Assembly (NCBI RefSeq): GCF_904063065.1
Contig: NZ_CAJFCL010000005.1
Span: 248,001 to 312,000 of the forward strand
Length of the DNA: 64,000 nt
Reading direction: 5' to 3'
Source: Pseudomonas paraversuta
GTDB taxonomy: Bacteria > Pseudomonadota > Gammaproteobacteria > Pseudomonadales > Pseudomonadaceae
Shown piece after piece: positions 1 through 11,300 of this stretch (its first letter is position 1; each line of letters opens with the position of its first letter). The notes below the pieces were generated by a model, which saw only the letters and a program-made list of their open reading frames with translations, ran no database searches and was not told the DNA's origin. The position numbers and the translations under genes were made by a program.

Positions 1-652
1 GCTTGGCCTCCTGCATGCGCTGGGCGATTTTGCGGCGCAGGCCGATCACCGGGATCTGTTGTTCATCGTTGCGTTTGGCATAACCGCTGGCCGGTGCCGC
101 GACGCAGGTGTTGTCTTGCGCCAGATAAGCCTCAAGGTCGTCGTGCAGCACACGTCCTGCCGGGCCGCTGCCGATGACAAAGCGCAATTCGATGCCGGCA
201 TCCCAGGCGCGTTTTCGCACGGCCGGGGAGGCCAGCGGACGTTCATTGGCTTCGCGGGCTACAGGTGCAGGCCGTTGGGCCGCAGCAGGCTTGATTGCCG
301 GGGCCGTGACCAGCGCCACTTCGACCCGGGCCTGTGGCGCCGCTTTCGGGGCGGCGGCCAGCGGCTCTGCAGCAGCGGCCGGCTGAGCACTTTCGCGCAG
401 GTTACCCGCGCCTTCGACTTCGATACGAATCAGCTCGCTGCCTACGGCCATTACCTCGCCGGGCTGGCCGCCCAGGGCCAGGACTCTGCCCGCTACCGGG
501 GAGGGAATGTCCACGGTGGCCTTGTCGGTCATCACATCGGCGACCACCTGGTCTTCGCTGACCATGTCACCGACTTTGACAAACCATTCCACCAGTTCAA
601 CTTGCGCAATGCCTTCGCCAATGTCCGGCATCTTGATAACGTGCGTACCCAT
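1..652 (-). CDS. bkdB: Branched-chain keto-acid dehydrogenase E2 (lipoamide acyltransferase), 3' part outside window
   Basis: Dihydrolipoamide acyltransferase core of the BCKDH complex, which moves the acyl group from the E1-bound thiamine adduct to CoA. About 217 codons are visible. The N-terminal lipoyl domain carries the DKATV lysine motif near residues 47-51. An Ala/Pro-rich linker follows, then a peripheral subunit-binding domain (SPAVRKRAWDAGIEL...GPAGRVLHDDL). The ATG follows the bkdA2 TGA directly, so translation is probably coupled. The catalytic domain lies beyond the left edge. Confidence 0.95.
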   Translation of the reverse strand, partial: MGTHVIKMPDIGEGIAQVELVEWFVKVGDMVSEDQVVADVMTDKATVDIPSPVAGRVLALGGQPGEVMAVGSELIRIEVEGAGNLRESAQPAAAAEPLAAAPKAAPQARVEVALVTAPAIKPAAAQRPAPVAREANERPLASPAVRKRAWDAGIELRFVIGSGPAGRVLHDDLEAYLAQDNTCVAAPASGYAKRNDEQQIPVIGLRRKIAQRMQEAK

Positions 653-1708
653 TCAGACCTCCATAACCCGTTGCAAAGCCGCACCGACCCGTGCAGGGCC
701 CGGGAAGTAAGCCCATTCCTGAGCATGCGGATAAGGCGTATCCCAGCCTGTGACGCGTTCAATAGGTGCTTCCAGATAGTGGAAGCAGTGCTCTTGAACC
801 AGCGCAATCAGCTCGGCGCCAAAACCGCAGGTGCGGGTGGCTTCGTGCACGACGACGCAACGGCGGGTTTTTTTCACGGAGGTGACAATGGCGTCCAGAT
901 CCAGCGGCCACAGGCTGCGCAGATCGATGACTTCAGCGTCGATGCCGGTTTCTTCGGCAGCGACCTGGGCCACATAGACGGTGGTGCCGTAGGTCAGGAT
1001 GGTGACTTCAGTGCCGGGGCGCACGATCGCGGCGCAATCCAGCGGCACAGTGTAATAGCCATCGGGTACGGCACTGGCCGGGTGCTTGGACCACGGGGTA
1101 ACCGGGCGTTCGTGGTGGCCGTCAAAGGGGCCGTTGTACAGGCGTTTTGGTTCCAGGAAAATCACCGGGTCATCGTTTTCGATGGCGGCAATCAGCAGGC
1201 CTTTGGCGTCGTAGGGGTTGGACGGCATGACGGTGCGCAGGCCGCATACCTGGGTGAACATGGCTTCCGGGCTCTGGCTGTGGGTCTGGCCGCCATAGAT
1301 GCCGCCGCCGCAGGGCATGCGCAGGGTCATGGGGGCGATAAACTCACCGGCCGAGCGGTAGCGCAAGCGGGCCGCTTCGGAAACGATCTGGTCGGATGCC
1401 GGGTAGAAGTAGTCGGCAAACTGGATTTCGGCAACCGGACGCAGGCCATAGGCGCCCATACCGACGGCGGCGCCGACGATGCCGCTTTCCGAGATCGGGG
1501 CGTCGAACACCCGCGAGCTGCCGTATTTGGCCTGCAGGCCTTCGGTGCAACGAAATACGCCGCCGAAGTAGCCCACGTCCTGGCCAAATATCACCACATT
1601 GTCGTCGCGCTCAAGCATCACATCCATGGCCGAGCGCAGGGCCTGGATCATCGTCATGGTGCTGGTGCTCACGGCGTTCTCCATCAGAATTTTATTGTTG
1701 TCGTTCAT
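653..1708 (-). CDS. bkdA2: BCKDH E1 component, beta subunit
   Basis: 351 aa, the beta half of the thiamine-dependent E1 decarboxylase for branched-chain 2-oxo acids from Val, Leu and Ile. The sequence closely matches what I recall of Pseudomonas putida BkdA2 (VMLERDDNVVIFGQDVGYFGGVFRC near the start, then FDAPISESGI). The start MNDNNKIL was chosen because it sits 4 nt after the bkdA1 stop. The longer open frame upstream would run through bkdA1 in the wrong frame. Confidence 0.96.
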   Translation of the reverse strand: MNDNNKILMENAVSTSTMTMIQALRSAMDVMLERDDNVVIFGQDVGYFGGVFRCTEGLQAKYGSSRVFDAPISESGIVGAAVGMGAYGLRPVAEIQFADYFYPASDQIVSEAARLRYRSAGEFIAPMTLRMPCGGGIYGGQTHSQSPEAMFTQVCGLRTVMPSNPYDAKGLLIAAIENDDPVIFLEPKRLYNGPFDGHHERPVTPWSKHPASAVPDGYYTVPLDCAAIVRPGTEVTILTYGTTVYVAQVAAEETGIDAEVIDLRSLWPLDLDAIVTSVKKTRRCVVVHEATRTCGFGAELIALVQEHCFHYLEAPIERVTGWDTPYPHAQEWAYFPGPARVGAALQRVMEV

Positions 1709-1712
1709 CTGG

Positions 1713-3151
<1,439 letters not shown>

Positions 3152-3640
3152 ATGCGCAAGCTAGATCGAACGGATATCGGGATTCTCAACAGCCTTCAGC
3201 AGAATGCGCGCATCACCAATGCGGACCTTGCACGTTCGGTCAACTTGTCTCCCACACCCTGTTTCAATCGGGTAAAGGCCATGGAAGAACGCGGGCTGAT
3301 TCGTGAGCAAGTCACCTTGCTGGACGCCGACATGCTGGGCCTGCACGTGAATGTGTTCATCCATGTCAGCCTTGAGAAACAGGTTGAAGAAGCCTTGCAA
3401 AAATTTGAGGCCGCGATCTCGGATCGTCACGAAGTCATGGAGTGCTATTTGATGGCCGGCGACCCGGATTATCTGATCCGGGTGCTGGTGCCGAGCATTC
3501 AGGCGCTGGAACGCTTCATGATGGACTTTTTGACCAAAGTGCCCGGGGTTGCGAACATCCGGTCCAGCTTCGCCCTGAAACAGGTGCGCTACAAAACGGC
3601 GCTGCCGTTGCCGCCGGGTGGGCTGACGCTGGAGGAGTGA
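3152..3640 (+). CDS. bkdR: Lrp/AsnC-family regulator of the bkd operon
   Basis: 162 aa. The N-terminal winged helix-turn-helix runs from about residue 4 to 60 ([47 protein letters not shown]). A C-terminal RAM ligand-binding domain contains [17 protein letters not shown]. Known role in Pseudomonas: senses branched-chain amino acids and activates the divergent bkd genes. The shine-dalgarno before the ATG is weak. Confidence 0.95.
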   Translation: MRKLDRTDIGILNSLQQNARITNADLARSVNLSPTPCFNRVKAMEERGLIREQVTLLDADMLGLHVNVFIHVSLEKQVEEALQKFEAAISDRHEVMECYLMAGDPDYLIRVLVPSIQALERFMMDFLTKVPGVANIRSSFALKQVRYKTALPLPPGGLTLEE

Positions 3641-3641
3641 T

Positions 3642-4187
3642 TCAGACCCGCAGCCGCCAGCGTTCGTTAAAACGCAACTCGACCCTGGACAGTGGTTCTA
3701 CATCAATCAGGTTGAAGGATGCGCTGCTTGCGGCCAGCGCATGCAGAATGGCGGCGCGGATGACGAAGGGGTGGGTCACGACCGCAAAATGGCCTTCCTC
3801 GCGAAACTCATCGAGCCAGGCGCCGACCCGCAGGCACAGGGCTTCTACCGACTCGCCAGCATGGGGCGCCGACCCGGGGTTGTTGGTCCAGTCGGCGAGT
3901 ACCTGGGGAATACTTTGCTGCAGGTCGACCAGGCGCAAGCCTCGCCACTCGCCGAAGTCGTAATCCTCCAGCGCCGGCACGATCTCGATGTCGTCACCCA
4001 GCGCCTGGGCAGTTTGCAAGGTTCGGGTTTCGGGGGCGCAAAGAATTCGCACAGGCTTCTTCAAGGCCGCAGCCATTTCCTGCGCTTGCAGCAATCCCTT
4101 GGGGTCAGCCGGTTCATCCAGAGCAAAGCGGCCCAGACGCTGGGCTTCAGTGCGGGCATGACAGATAAAACTCAGGCGGATGGGCAT
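3642..4187 (-). CDS. Histidine phosphatase family protein with atypical first motif
   Basis: 181 aa, histidine phosphatase (phosphoglycerate mutase-like) fold. The usual N-terminal RHG motif reads CHA here (FICHARTEA), so the catalytic His is kept but the first phosphate-binding Arg is Cys. The second Arg (APETRTLQTA), the acid (EDYDFGEWRGL) and the second His (VVTHPFVIRAA) are present. The substrate is unknown. It converges on bkdR with a 1-nt gap. Confidence 0.8.
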   Translation of the reverse strand: MPIRLSFICHARTEAQRLGRFALDEPADPKGLLQAQEMAAALKKPVRILCAPETRTLQTAQALGDDIEIVPALEDYDFGEWRGLRLVDLQQSIPQVLADWTNNPGSAPHAGESVEALCLRVGAWLDEFREEGHFAVVTHPFVIRAAILHALAASSASFNLIDVEPLSRVELRFNERWRLRV

Positions 4188-4322
4188 GATGAAGTCCTTG
4201 CGGGTAATGCGTTGCAGTAACAGGCGGCACCTGTGTTGCTCGCATTTGCAGGGTGCGGGTGCCCCTCAATTGAGATTAGGCGAGTATTATCACTGCGCAT
4301 TTCTATCTCAAGGTACTTCGCC

Positions 4323-4697
4323 ATGTCTGCTGTCCTCTTGAAAAAAATCCTTAATACCGCTGCGTTGCTGACACTGCTGGCCGGTGCCGGCTCGGCCTCT
4401 GCCCATGCCCATCTGCAACAGTCGACACCTGCGGCCGACAGCACGGTCGCCACTGCCAATGAAGTGCGCCTGACCTTCAGCGAAGGGGTTGAAGAAAAGT
4501 TCACCAAGGTGACCCTCAGCCACGACGGCGCGCCGGTTGCTGTAAGCAGCATCAAGACAGAGCCCGGTAACAAGAAGGTGCTGATTGTGACCCCGGCTCA
4601 AGCGTTGCCAGCAGGCAAGTACAGCGTGGACTGGAAGGCCGTTTCGGTTGACACCCATAACAGCGCTGGTCAGTACGGCTTCACGGTGGGCAACTGA
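4323..4697 (+). CDS. copC: Periplasmic CopC-domain copper-binding protein
   Basis: 124 aa. A signal peptide of about 25 residues ends ...GAGSASA, so the mature chain begins HAHLQQ, giving the N-terminal His used for copper in CopC proteins. A single CopC domain follows (PADSTVATANEVRLTFSEGVE; VSVDTHNSAGQYGF). The start is the ATG just before the hydrophobic segment. copD follows 4 nt downstream, so the pair should be one copper-handling unit. Confidence 0.9.
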   Translation: MSAVLLKKILNTAALLTLLAGAGSASAHAHLQQSTPAADSTVATANEVRLTFSEGVEEKFTKVTLSHDGAPVAVSSIKTEPGNKKVLIVTPAQALPAGKYSVDWKAVSVDTHNSAGQYGFTVGN

Positions 4698-4701
4698 GTT
4701 G

Positions 4702-5553
4702 ATGGTCAGCGACATGGTTGTATGCCGATTTGTGCATTTCTGCGCTGTGCTGCTGATCTTTGGCGTCAGCGCATTCAGGCCCTTGCTGCTGGCGATCAAG
4801 CCGTCACCTGCGATTGATGGTCTGTTGCACAGATTTTGCTGCGCTCTGGCCTGGCTGGCGTTGGTCAGCGGCCTGGCCTGGTTACTGCTGACCACCCATT
4901 CGATGGCCGGCAGCTGGCCTGAGACCCTGGACCCCGACACTCTCTGGCTGGTGTTGGGCAGCACTTTTTTTGGTCAGGTCTGGGCCGGGCACCTGCTGTT
5001 CAATGTGTTGTTGCTCGTTGCGCTTTATGCAAATTCCGGTTTTAAGGCCGCGTGGATCTTCAGCGTGCTGTTGCTGGCCACCCTGGCGCCAGTGGGGCAT
5101 GGCGCGATGCTGGATGGCTGGCGCGGTCAACTGCTGATGCTCAACCAGTTCATTCACCTGATGTGTGTCGGGGCCTGGGTTGGCGGCTTGTCGGGGTTGT
5201 TGCTGCTGCTCACTCGTCCTGCCGGGCAAAGTGTGGACCGGGTGCTGCGGCGCTTCAGCAATCTGGGGTTTGTGCTGGTGGCCGGGATCATTGTGACCGG
5301 TCTTATCAATACCCGGGTTCTGACAGGTGCACTTTGGCCTACGCCGCTGTTCGAAGGTTTCGCACTGATCCTGCTGATTAAAGTGACCCTGGTTGGCGTG
5401 ATGCTGTTGCTGGCGTTGTTCAATCTGCTGATGAGCCGCGCTGGCCACTTTGCTGTCTTGCGCAACAGTGTGGCGCTTGAGTGGTTATTTGGCTTGATGG
5501 CCGTGGCTGCTGTTTCACTACTGGGGACCTTGCCACCGCTGATCGTCAGGTGA
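4702..5553 (+). CDS. copD: CopD-family copper transport membrane protein
   Basis: 283 aa polytopic inner-membrane protein with about eight hydrophobic segments (for example VHFCAVLLIFGVSAFRPLLL; FIHLMCVGAWVGGLSGLLLLL). Conserved His residues lie within the helices. CopD proteins work with CopC in copper uptake or homeostasis. I chose the start MVSDMVVCRF because the longer frame runs back into copC. Confidence 0.88.
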   Translation: MVSDMVVCRFVHFCAVLLIFGVSAFRPLLLAIKPSPAIDGLLHRFCCALAWLALVSGLAWLLLTTHSMAGSWPETLDPDTLWLVLGSTFFGQVWAGHLLFNVLLLVALYANSGFKAAWIFSVLLLATLAPVGHGAMLDGWRGQLLMLNQFIHLMCVGAWVGGLSGLLLLLTRPAGQSVDRVLRRFSNLGFVLVAGIIVTGLINTRVLTGALWPTPLFEGFALILLIKVTLVGVMLLLALFNLLMSRAGHFAVLRNSVALEWLFGLMAVAAVSLLGTLPPLIVR

Positions 5554-5623
5554 GTACCTGCTCATAGTGTGAGTGGCGGGGTTGCTGGGCACCTTGTGGT
5601 GGCATCTGCTCGGTAGGAGCGAG

Positions 5624-5661
5624 CCTGCCTCGCGATAGCCTCAGGCGCATCGCGAGGCAGG
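5624..5661. repeat. REP-like inverted repeat between copD and lpxO
   Basis: Two perfect 13-nt inverted arms (CCTGCCTCGCGAT and its complement) around a 12-nt loop, preceded by GTAGGAGCGAG. This is the form of Pseudomonas REP/intergenic palindromes. It lies between convergent genes and may also serve as a transcription end for both. Confidence 0.8.
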
Positions 5662-5665
5662 GGGG

Positions 5666-6577
5666 CTAGATGACCAGAAACAGCGCCATCAAGCCGCCGA
5701 AAATCGCCCATTTTTCCAGGTAGTAGCGCGTGCGATTGCGTTTTTTCAGTTCCTTGCCGCGCAGGCGGATTTTGTACAGCCTGGTAAACGCGCGGTTCAG
5801 GGCACCGGTTTTATCGCCGGTATCGTTGGGGGCGCTGGCCGACGCCATGACCGTGCGGCTGAACCACTGATTGAAGGCTGCTGCCCAGCGATATTGCATG
5901 GGGCGCTCCACATCGCAGAACAGGATGATGCGATTCTCAGCGGTGGTGTTTTCGGCGTAATGGATGAAGGTTTCGTCAAACATCACGGCTTCGCCGTCGC
6001 GCCAGGAGTAGTTCTGCCCGTCGACGTTGATATAGCAGCCCGGATCATTCGGGGTGTCCAGGCCCAGGTGAAAGCGCAACGAGCCCGCATAAGGGTCGCG
6101 ATGACGTACCAGCTTTGAACCGGGTGGCAACTCGGCAAACATGGCCGCCTTGATGATGCCGATACCGTTGAGCAGCTCAATGGTGCGTGGGCACATTTCA
6201 ACTGCCGACGGATGATTGTCGCCATACCACTTGAGATAAAAGCGCTTCCAGCCACTCTTGAAGAACGAGTTGAAACCGACATCATTCGGTTGCTCAGATC
6301 GTTTGATTTCGCCTGCCTGCATCAAGTTGCGCGCTTCGTCGCGGATCTCCATCCAGTGATCCTGCAAGGGTTGTAACTGCGGGAAATCTGCCGGTTTCAA
6401 ATAAGGCTGGCTGGGAACTTTGGAGAACAAATACAGGAAGCAGTTGATGGGCGCCAGGAAGGTCGAGTGATCGCTCAGCTGGCGCCCCAGTTTATGGCGA
6501 ACTTTGCCCCGCAGGTGCACATGCGCAATGGACAAAACGTAAACAGCAATAATGATGAGTTTCAAAAGTATCGTCAC
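5666..6577 (-). CDS. lpxO: LpxO-like lipid A hydroxylase (aspartyl/asparaginyl beta-hydroxylase family)
   Basis: 303 aa. Hydrophobic segments are at the N-terminus (ILLKLIIIAVYVLSIAHV) and C-terminus (WAIFGGLMALFLVI). The Fe(II)/2-oxoglutarate dioxygenase core has the first His/Asp pair in LVRHRDPYAGSLRFHLGL and the second His in DETFIHYAENTTAENRIILFCDV. LpxO hydroxylates the 2-position of secondary acyl chains of lipid A at the inner membrane. The call rests on overall family similarity; other family members act on other substrates. Confidence 0.85.
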   Translation of the reverse strand: MTILLKLIIIAVYVLSIAHVHLRGKVRHKLGRQLSDHSTFLAPINCFLYLFSKVPSQPYLKPADFPQLQPLQDHWMEIRDEARNLMQAGEIKRSEQPNDVGFNSFFKSGWKRFYLKWYGDNHPSAVEMCPRTIELLNGIGIIKAAMFAELPPGSKLVRHRDPYAGSLRFHLGLDTPNDPGCYINVDGQNYSWRDGEAVMFDETFIHYAENTTAENRIILFCDVERPMQYRWAAAFNQWFSRTVMASASAPNDTGDKTGALNRAFTRLYKIRLRGKELKKRNRTRYYLEKWAIFGGLMALFLVI

Positions 6578-6795
6578 AAGTCAGGAGAGCGCTCCCCTGC
6601 ATGCACGCAAGTAGCCCGACCTCTTGCAGGAGGTATCGGGCGCTGGTGTCTCTGGAGGGGAGCCAAAGTGTAAGGTTAAAACAGCACTTTGGGCTTTTTC
6701 CAGCGTTTCATGAAGTTTTTGTAGAGATTCACTTGCAGTCTTTGGTCGGATTGCGGATGGGTTTTTTGCAGGCAGTACACCGGGTCACGGCATCA

Positions 6796-7518
6796 TCAGG
6801 TGTGATCAATGCCTTTGGCGCCCAGAGATTGGTACATCCGGAAGTGCTGAGGATCCAGCCAGCTTTCTACCTGTTCCATAAAGCGCCCGTGCCGGTCGAA
6901 AGTTGTGCGCAGGGCCTTGAGGAAAACGGTTCCTGCGGTTCGTCCCAGGAGCAACGCGTCTTCTGCACCGAGGGGGGCCGCGCTGATCCATTGATCACCG
7001 CTCTCGGCTACAAAGCCGTAGGCGGCCAAAGTGATAGTCAGCGAGTCATCTATCAGTCCGGTTCGTGGCAGGCCTTCGAGGCCGCCGGTGGCGGGCATGA
7101 GCGAGCGCTCCAGGGAAATGGCGGTGTCATTGTCACGGCGGCGGCGAACCAGAATGACGAATCGGCTCAAGCCAAATTGAGGTGCCAGCTCCGGGCGCTC
7201 CAGGGTCTGGAGTTGCAGAAGCTCAGTGCAGATCCTGGCGCCTGTGTTGGCCAGGGCCTGAGTCCAGCCGTTATTCTGGTCGAGGGTAATGCCGTCGTAG
7301 GTGACGATGGCGCTGCCTTCGGCCTGCATGGCGATGTATCTGCGCCTTTCCAGCTCGGCCAGCGCTTCGCGTAGCGTGCCGGTGCTAACCCGCAGTTCCA
7401 GGGCTAGTTGCTCTTCGCCGGGGAGGGGATGGCCGTCTGCCAATAGACCGCTTTCGATACGCTGGACGAGCTCGTTGACTACCTGTTGTCTCTGGTCAAA
7501 TCGTGGGTGCTTTATCAT
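6796..7518 (-). CDS. GntR-family (HutC-type) transcription regulator
   Basis: 240 aa. N-terminal GntR winged helix (residues about 10-75, LPGEEQLALELRVSTGTLREALAELERRRYI). The C-terminal UTRA-like effector domain ends in FMEQVESWLDPQHFRMYQSL. The start MIKHPRF is preferred; a TTG 75 nt upstream extends the frame. The target and effector are unknown, and neighbours give no clear clue. The stop is a double TGATGA. Confidence 0.85.
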   Translation of the reverse strand: MIKHPRFDQRQQVVNELVQRIESGLLADGHPLPGEEQLALELRVSTGTLREALAELERRRYIAMQAEGSAIVTYDGITLDQNNGWTQALANTGARICTELLQLQTLERPELAPQFGLSRFVILVRRRRDNDTAISLERSLMPATGGLEGLPRTGLIDDSLTITLAAYGFVAESGDQWISAAPLGAEDALLLGRTAGTVFLKALRTTFDRHGRFMEQVESWLDPQHFRMYQSLGAKGIDHT

Positions 7519-7648
7519 TCCCTGAGTAATAGTTGAGCAATGCCGGTTCAGCAACAAATGAGCGGGTGAAAGGGGGCGGTTACGGGAGTGCAAGCTGCCT
7601 TGAACCCTGCCGGTGTTCAGGGTTCAAGGCGTGGCGCAGGCAATGCTG

Positions 7649-8338
7649 TCAGCCGCAGGCTTTGAGGTTGACCGGGCCGACGAACTCGTTACCACGGCCC
7701 ATGACGCAGGCTACGGCCTGATTCCGTTGACGCTCCCAGGCCTGGACCGGGTAGGTCTTGTTCCACGCTTCATACAGTTGCCGATCTTGCTTGGACAGGC
7801 GCAGGTCGTAGCGTTTGCTCATGTAGAAGTAGGTGCGTGCAATCATGCCGCGAATCGACGGCCGGGGCATGACCTTCTTGGCTTTGAAGTCGACCTGGGT
7901 CAGGCATGAACCGTATTGGCCCGCCTGCGCGGGGAGCCAGCCAAAACTGAAGTTGCTTCGGTCTCCGTTGACCTCGCCGATGCTGGGCACCAGGTTGTGC
8001 AGGTCGGCCTCTGCCACTTTGTAGACCGGGTCGTGGCGGGTGCAATTTTTTCGACCGCCGCTTTGCCAGCATTGGCGCTGGTGGCCAATTTGCCAGGCGG
8101 GAACTATGTGTTCCCACTCGATACGGGCTGCACGATTGGCGTTCTTCCTGGGTACATACCCGCAGGCTTTGAGATCAACCCGGTTGCCGGTGTATTTACA
8201 GCCACAATAGAACTCGGTGGACTGTGGTGCATAGAGTTTCCAGGCGACTTTCTTGGCTTCGCTGAAGGTCTGCGGAGCCGCAGCATGGGCACTTATAGCG
8301 GTAAAGAGGCTGGCTAATGCCAGTATACGAACCCTCAT
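7649..8338 (-). CDS. endA: Periplasmic endonuclease I (EndA/NucM family)
   Basis: 229 aa. Signal peptide MRVRILALASLFTAISAHA. Endonuclease I family core: RIEWEHIVPAW holds the catalytic His, followed by DLHNLVPSIGEVNGDRSNFSF. Cys pairs are typical of this secreted nuclease, which cuts double-stranded DNA in the periplasm. It lies 4 nt behind the DUF1654 gene, and its shine-dalgarno is inside the end of that gene, so the two are likely co-transcribed and share SOS control. Confidence 0.93.
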   Translation of the reverse strand: MRVRILALASLFTAISAHAAAPQTFSEAKKVAWKLYAPQSTEFYCGCKYTGNRVDLKACGYVPRKNANRAARIEWEHIVPAWQIGHQRQCWQSGGRKNCTRHDPVYKVAEADLHNLVPSIGEVNGDRSNFSFGWLPAQAGQYGSCLTQVDFKAKKVMPRPSIRGMIARTYFYMSKRYDLRLSKQDRQLYEAWNKTYPVQAWERQRNQAVACVMGRGNEFVGPVNLKACG

Positions 8339-8342
8339 TGAC

Positions 8343-8594
8343 TCAATCTTCCTCTGGTACGGTCCAGAAAACATTGACCCCGCCATCATCGCGATGGGCG
8401 ATTGTGACATTGTCGTTTTCGGAGATCTCTTCTAACAGGCGCTCCCAGAATTCGGGATTGTCGCCCTCCAGTCGTTCAAGCACCGCCATTTTGTCTTTTT
8501 GAGCTTTAGGCGAGCTGATGATTTTTTGTATGCGGGTTCCGAAAATTTCGTAGGGGCTTGGAAGGGGTGGCGCTTTGACCGGTTTTTTAGCCAT
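8343..8594 (-). CDS. DUF1654 family protein
   Basis: 83 aa, matches the DUF1654 family, which is nearly restricted to Pseudomonas (SPYEIFGTRIQKIISSPKAQKDKMAVLERLEGD). The function is unknown. The C-terminus is acidic. A LexA box starts 18 nt upstream of the start codon, so it is probably induced on DNA damage together with the downstream endA. Confidence 0.85.
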   Translation of the reverse strand: MAKKPVKAPPLPSPYEIFGTRIQKIISSPKAQKDKMAVLERLEGDNPEFWERLLEEISENDNVTIAHRDDGGVNVFWTVPEED

Positions 8595-8611
8595 GATGCG
8601 ATCCTTGGTTG

Positions 8612-8627
8612 CTGTATGGGCATACAG
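8612..8627. promoter_or_regulatory. LexA (SOS) box upstream of DUF1654-endA
   Basis: CTGTATGGGCATACAG is a perfect palindromic match to the gamma-proteobacterial LexA consensus CTG-N10-CAG (CTGTATN4ATACAG). The right flank TA also fits the extended consensus. It is 18-33 nt before the DUF1654 start, so binding should block transcription of this pair. Confidence 0.85.
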
Positions 8628-8732
8628 TATTTAACTGTATGGGATTTGGCAACTGTTTGAATTCATTTGGCTGCGGATCGGACTGCGTTTTTTTGGTTTA
8701 GTGCGAGAAGGGGAGAAAAATCAATTAATTGG

Positions 8733-8790
8733 ACCACTCACCGGGGAGGTTGAGTGGTTTCAACGCCGGGCACTGGGCAGTGTCCGGCGT
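8733..8790 (-). terminator. Two hairpins downstream of ansB
   Basis: Nearest the stop is a 7-bp stem (8764-8770 with 8784-8790) whose arms continue inward through GCACTG/CAGTGT. Further out is an 8-bp stem (ACCACTCA...TGAGTGGT, 8733-8758), followed on the minus strand by an AT-rich tract with a run of T. The second fits an intrinsic terminator for the asparaginase gene. Confidence 0.6.
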
Positions 8791-8798
8791 GGATCAGA

Positions 8799-10291
<1,493 letters not shown>

Positions 10292-11245
10292 ATGAAGCTG
10301 CCCTTTGCTGGACGCCTTCTCGCTGTCGCCATGTTGGCCGCAGCCTCCCTGACCCTCTCTGTTGCTCACGCCGATACTGCTCAAAAACCCAAGGTGGGTT
10401 TGGTGATGAAGTCGTTGGCCAACGAGTTCTTTGTCACGATGCAGGACGGTGGCAAGGCCTATCAAAAGGCTCATTCTGCGGATTTCGATCTGGTCTCCAA
10501 CGGAATCAAGAATGAAACCGACACAGCCGGTCAAATTGACATAATCAATCAGATGATCATTGCCAAAGTCGATGCGCTGGTAATTGCTCCTGCAGACTCC
10601 AAAGCACTGGTTTCGGCGATCAAGAAAGCCCGGGATCGCGGAATCGTAGTGGTCAATATCGATAACCAGCTCGACCCCGAAGTGCTGAAAAGCAAAGGTA
10701 TCGAAGTACCGTTCGTGGGCCCGAACAACAGAAAGGGCGCGCGTGAAGTCGGGGACTATCTGGCGAAGCAGCTGAAGCCGGGCGATGAGGTGGGCATCAT
10801 TGAAGGTGTATCGACCACCACCAATGCGCAAATGCGTACCGCAGGCTTCAAGGATGCAATGGACGCCGCAGGGATGAAAATTGTGTCGACGCAATCGGGC
10901 GACTGGGAAATCGACGGTGGCAACAAAAAAGCTGCGGCCATGCTCAGTGAATATCCGAACCTGAAGGCGCTGCTGGCGGGCAATGACAACATGGCCGTAG
11001 GGGCAGTGTCGGCAATCCGTGCGGCGGGTAAAGCAGGCAAGGTGCAAGTCGTGGGCTATGACAACATTGATGCGATCAAGCCGATGCTGGAGGACGGCCG
11101 TGTACTTGCCACGGCTGATCAGGCGGCTGCCGAACAGGCCGTGTATGGCATCCAGACCGCGCTCAAGCTGCTCAAGAACGAGCCGGTGGAGAACCTCAAG
11201 GATGGCGTGATTGATACTCCGGTCGAGCTGATAACCAAAAAATAG
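10292..11245 (+). CDS. rbsB: Ribose ABC transporter, periplasmic binding protein
   Basis: 317 aa. Signal peptide ends LTLSVAHA. Periplasmic binding protein type 1 fold (PKVGLVMKSLANEFFVTMQDGGKAY; IDIINQMIIAKVDALVIAPADSKAL; LLAGNDNMAVGAVSAIRAAGK). It binds ribose and delivers it to RbsAC. The start follows CGGAG at 8-nt spacing. First gene of rbsBACRKD. Confidence 0.95.
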   Translation: MKLPFAGRLLAVAMLAAASLTLSVAHADTAQKPKVGLVMKSLANEFFVTMQDGGKAYQKAHSADFDLVSNGIKNETDTAGQIDIINQMIIAKVDALVIAPADSKALVSAIKKARDRGIVVVNIDNQLDPEVLKSKGIEVPFVGPNNRKGAREVGDYLAKQLKPGDEVGIIEGVSTTTNAQMRTAGFKDAMDAAGMKIVSTQSGDWEIDGGNKKAAAMLSEYPNLKALLAGNDNMAVGAVSAIRAAGKAGKVQVVGYDNIDAIKPMLEDGRVLATADQAAAEQAVYGIQTALKLLKNEPVENLKDGVIDTPVELITKK

Positions 11246-11264
11246 TCCCATTCGCTGTCACAGA

Positions 11265-11286
11265 CACCTGCCCGGTCGGGCAGGTG
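11265..11286 (+). promoter_or_regulatory. Intercistronic hairpin between rbsB and rbsA
   Basis: A perfect 10-bp GC-rich stem (CACCTGCCCG with its complement) and 2-nt loop without a T-run. Such stems after binding-protein genes usually protect the upstream mRNA and give more binding protein than ATPase and permease. That role is inferred. Confidence 0.65.
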
Positions 11287-11300
11287 CCCGGAGAAGTTTT

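Noticed and set aside
6664..6795. Short minus-strand frame downstream of the GntR gene, in frame past its double stop, ending in a basic KRWKKPKVLF tail
   Set aside because: It could only start at GTG, has no shine-dalgarno, and may be just the region past the GntR stop. It does not reach the evidence standard.
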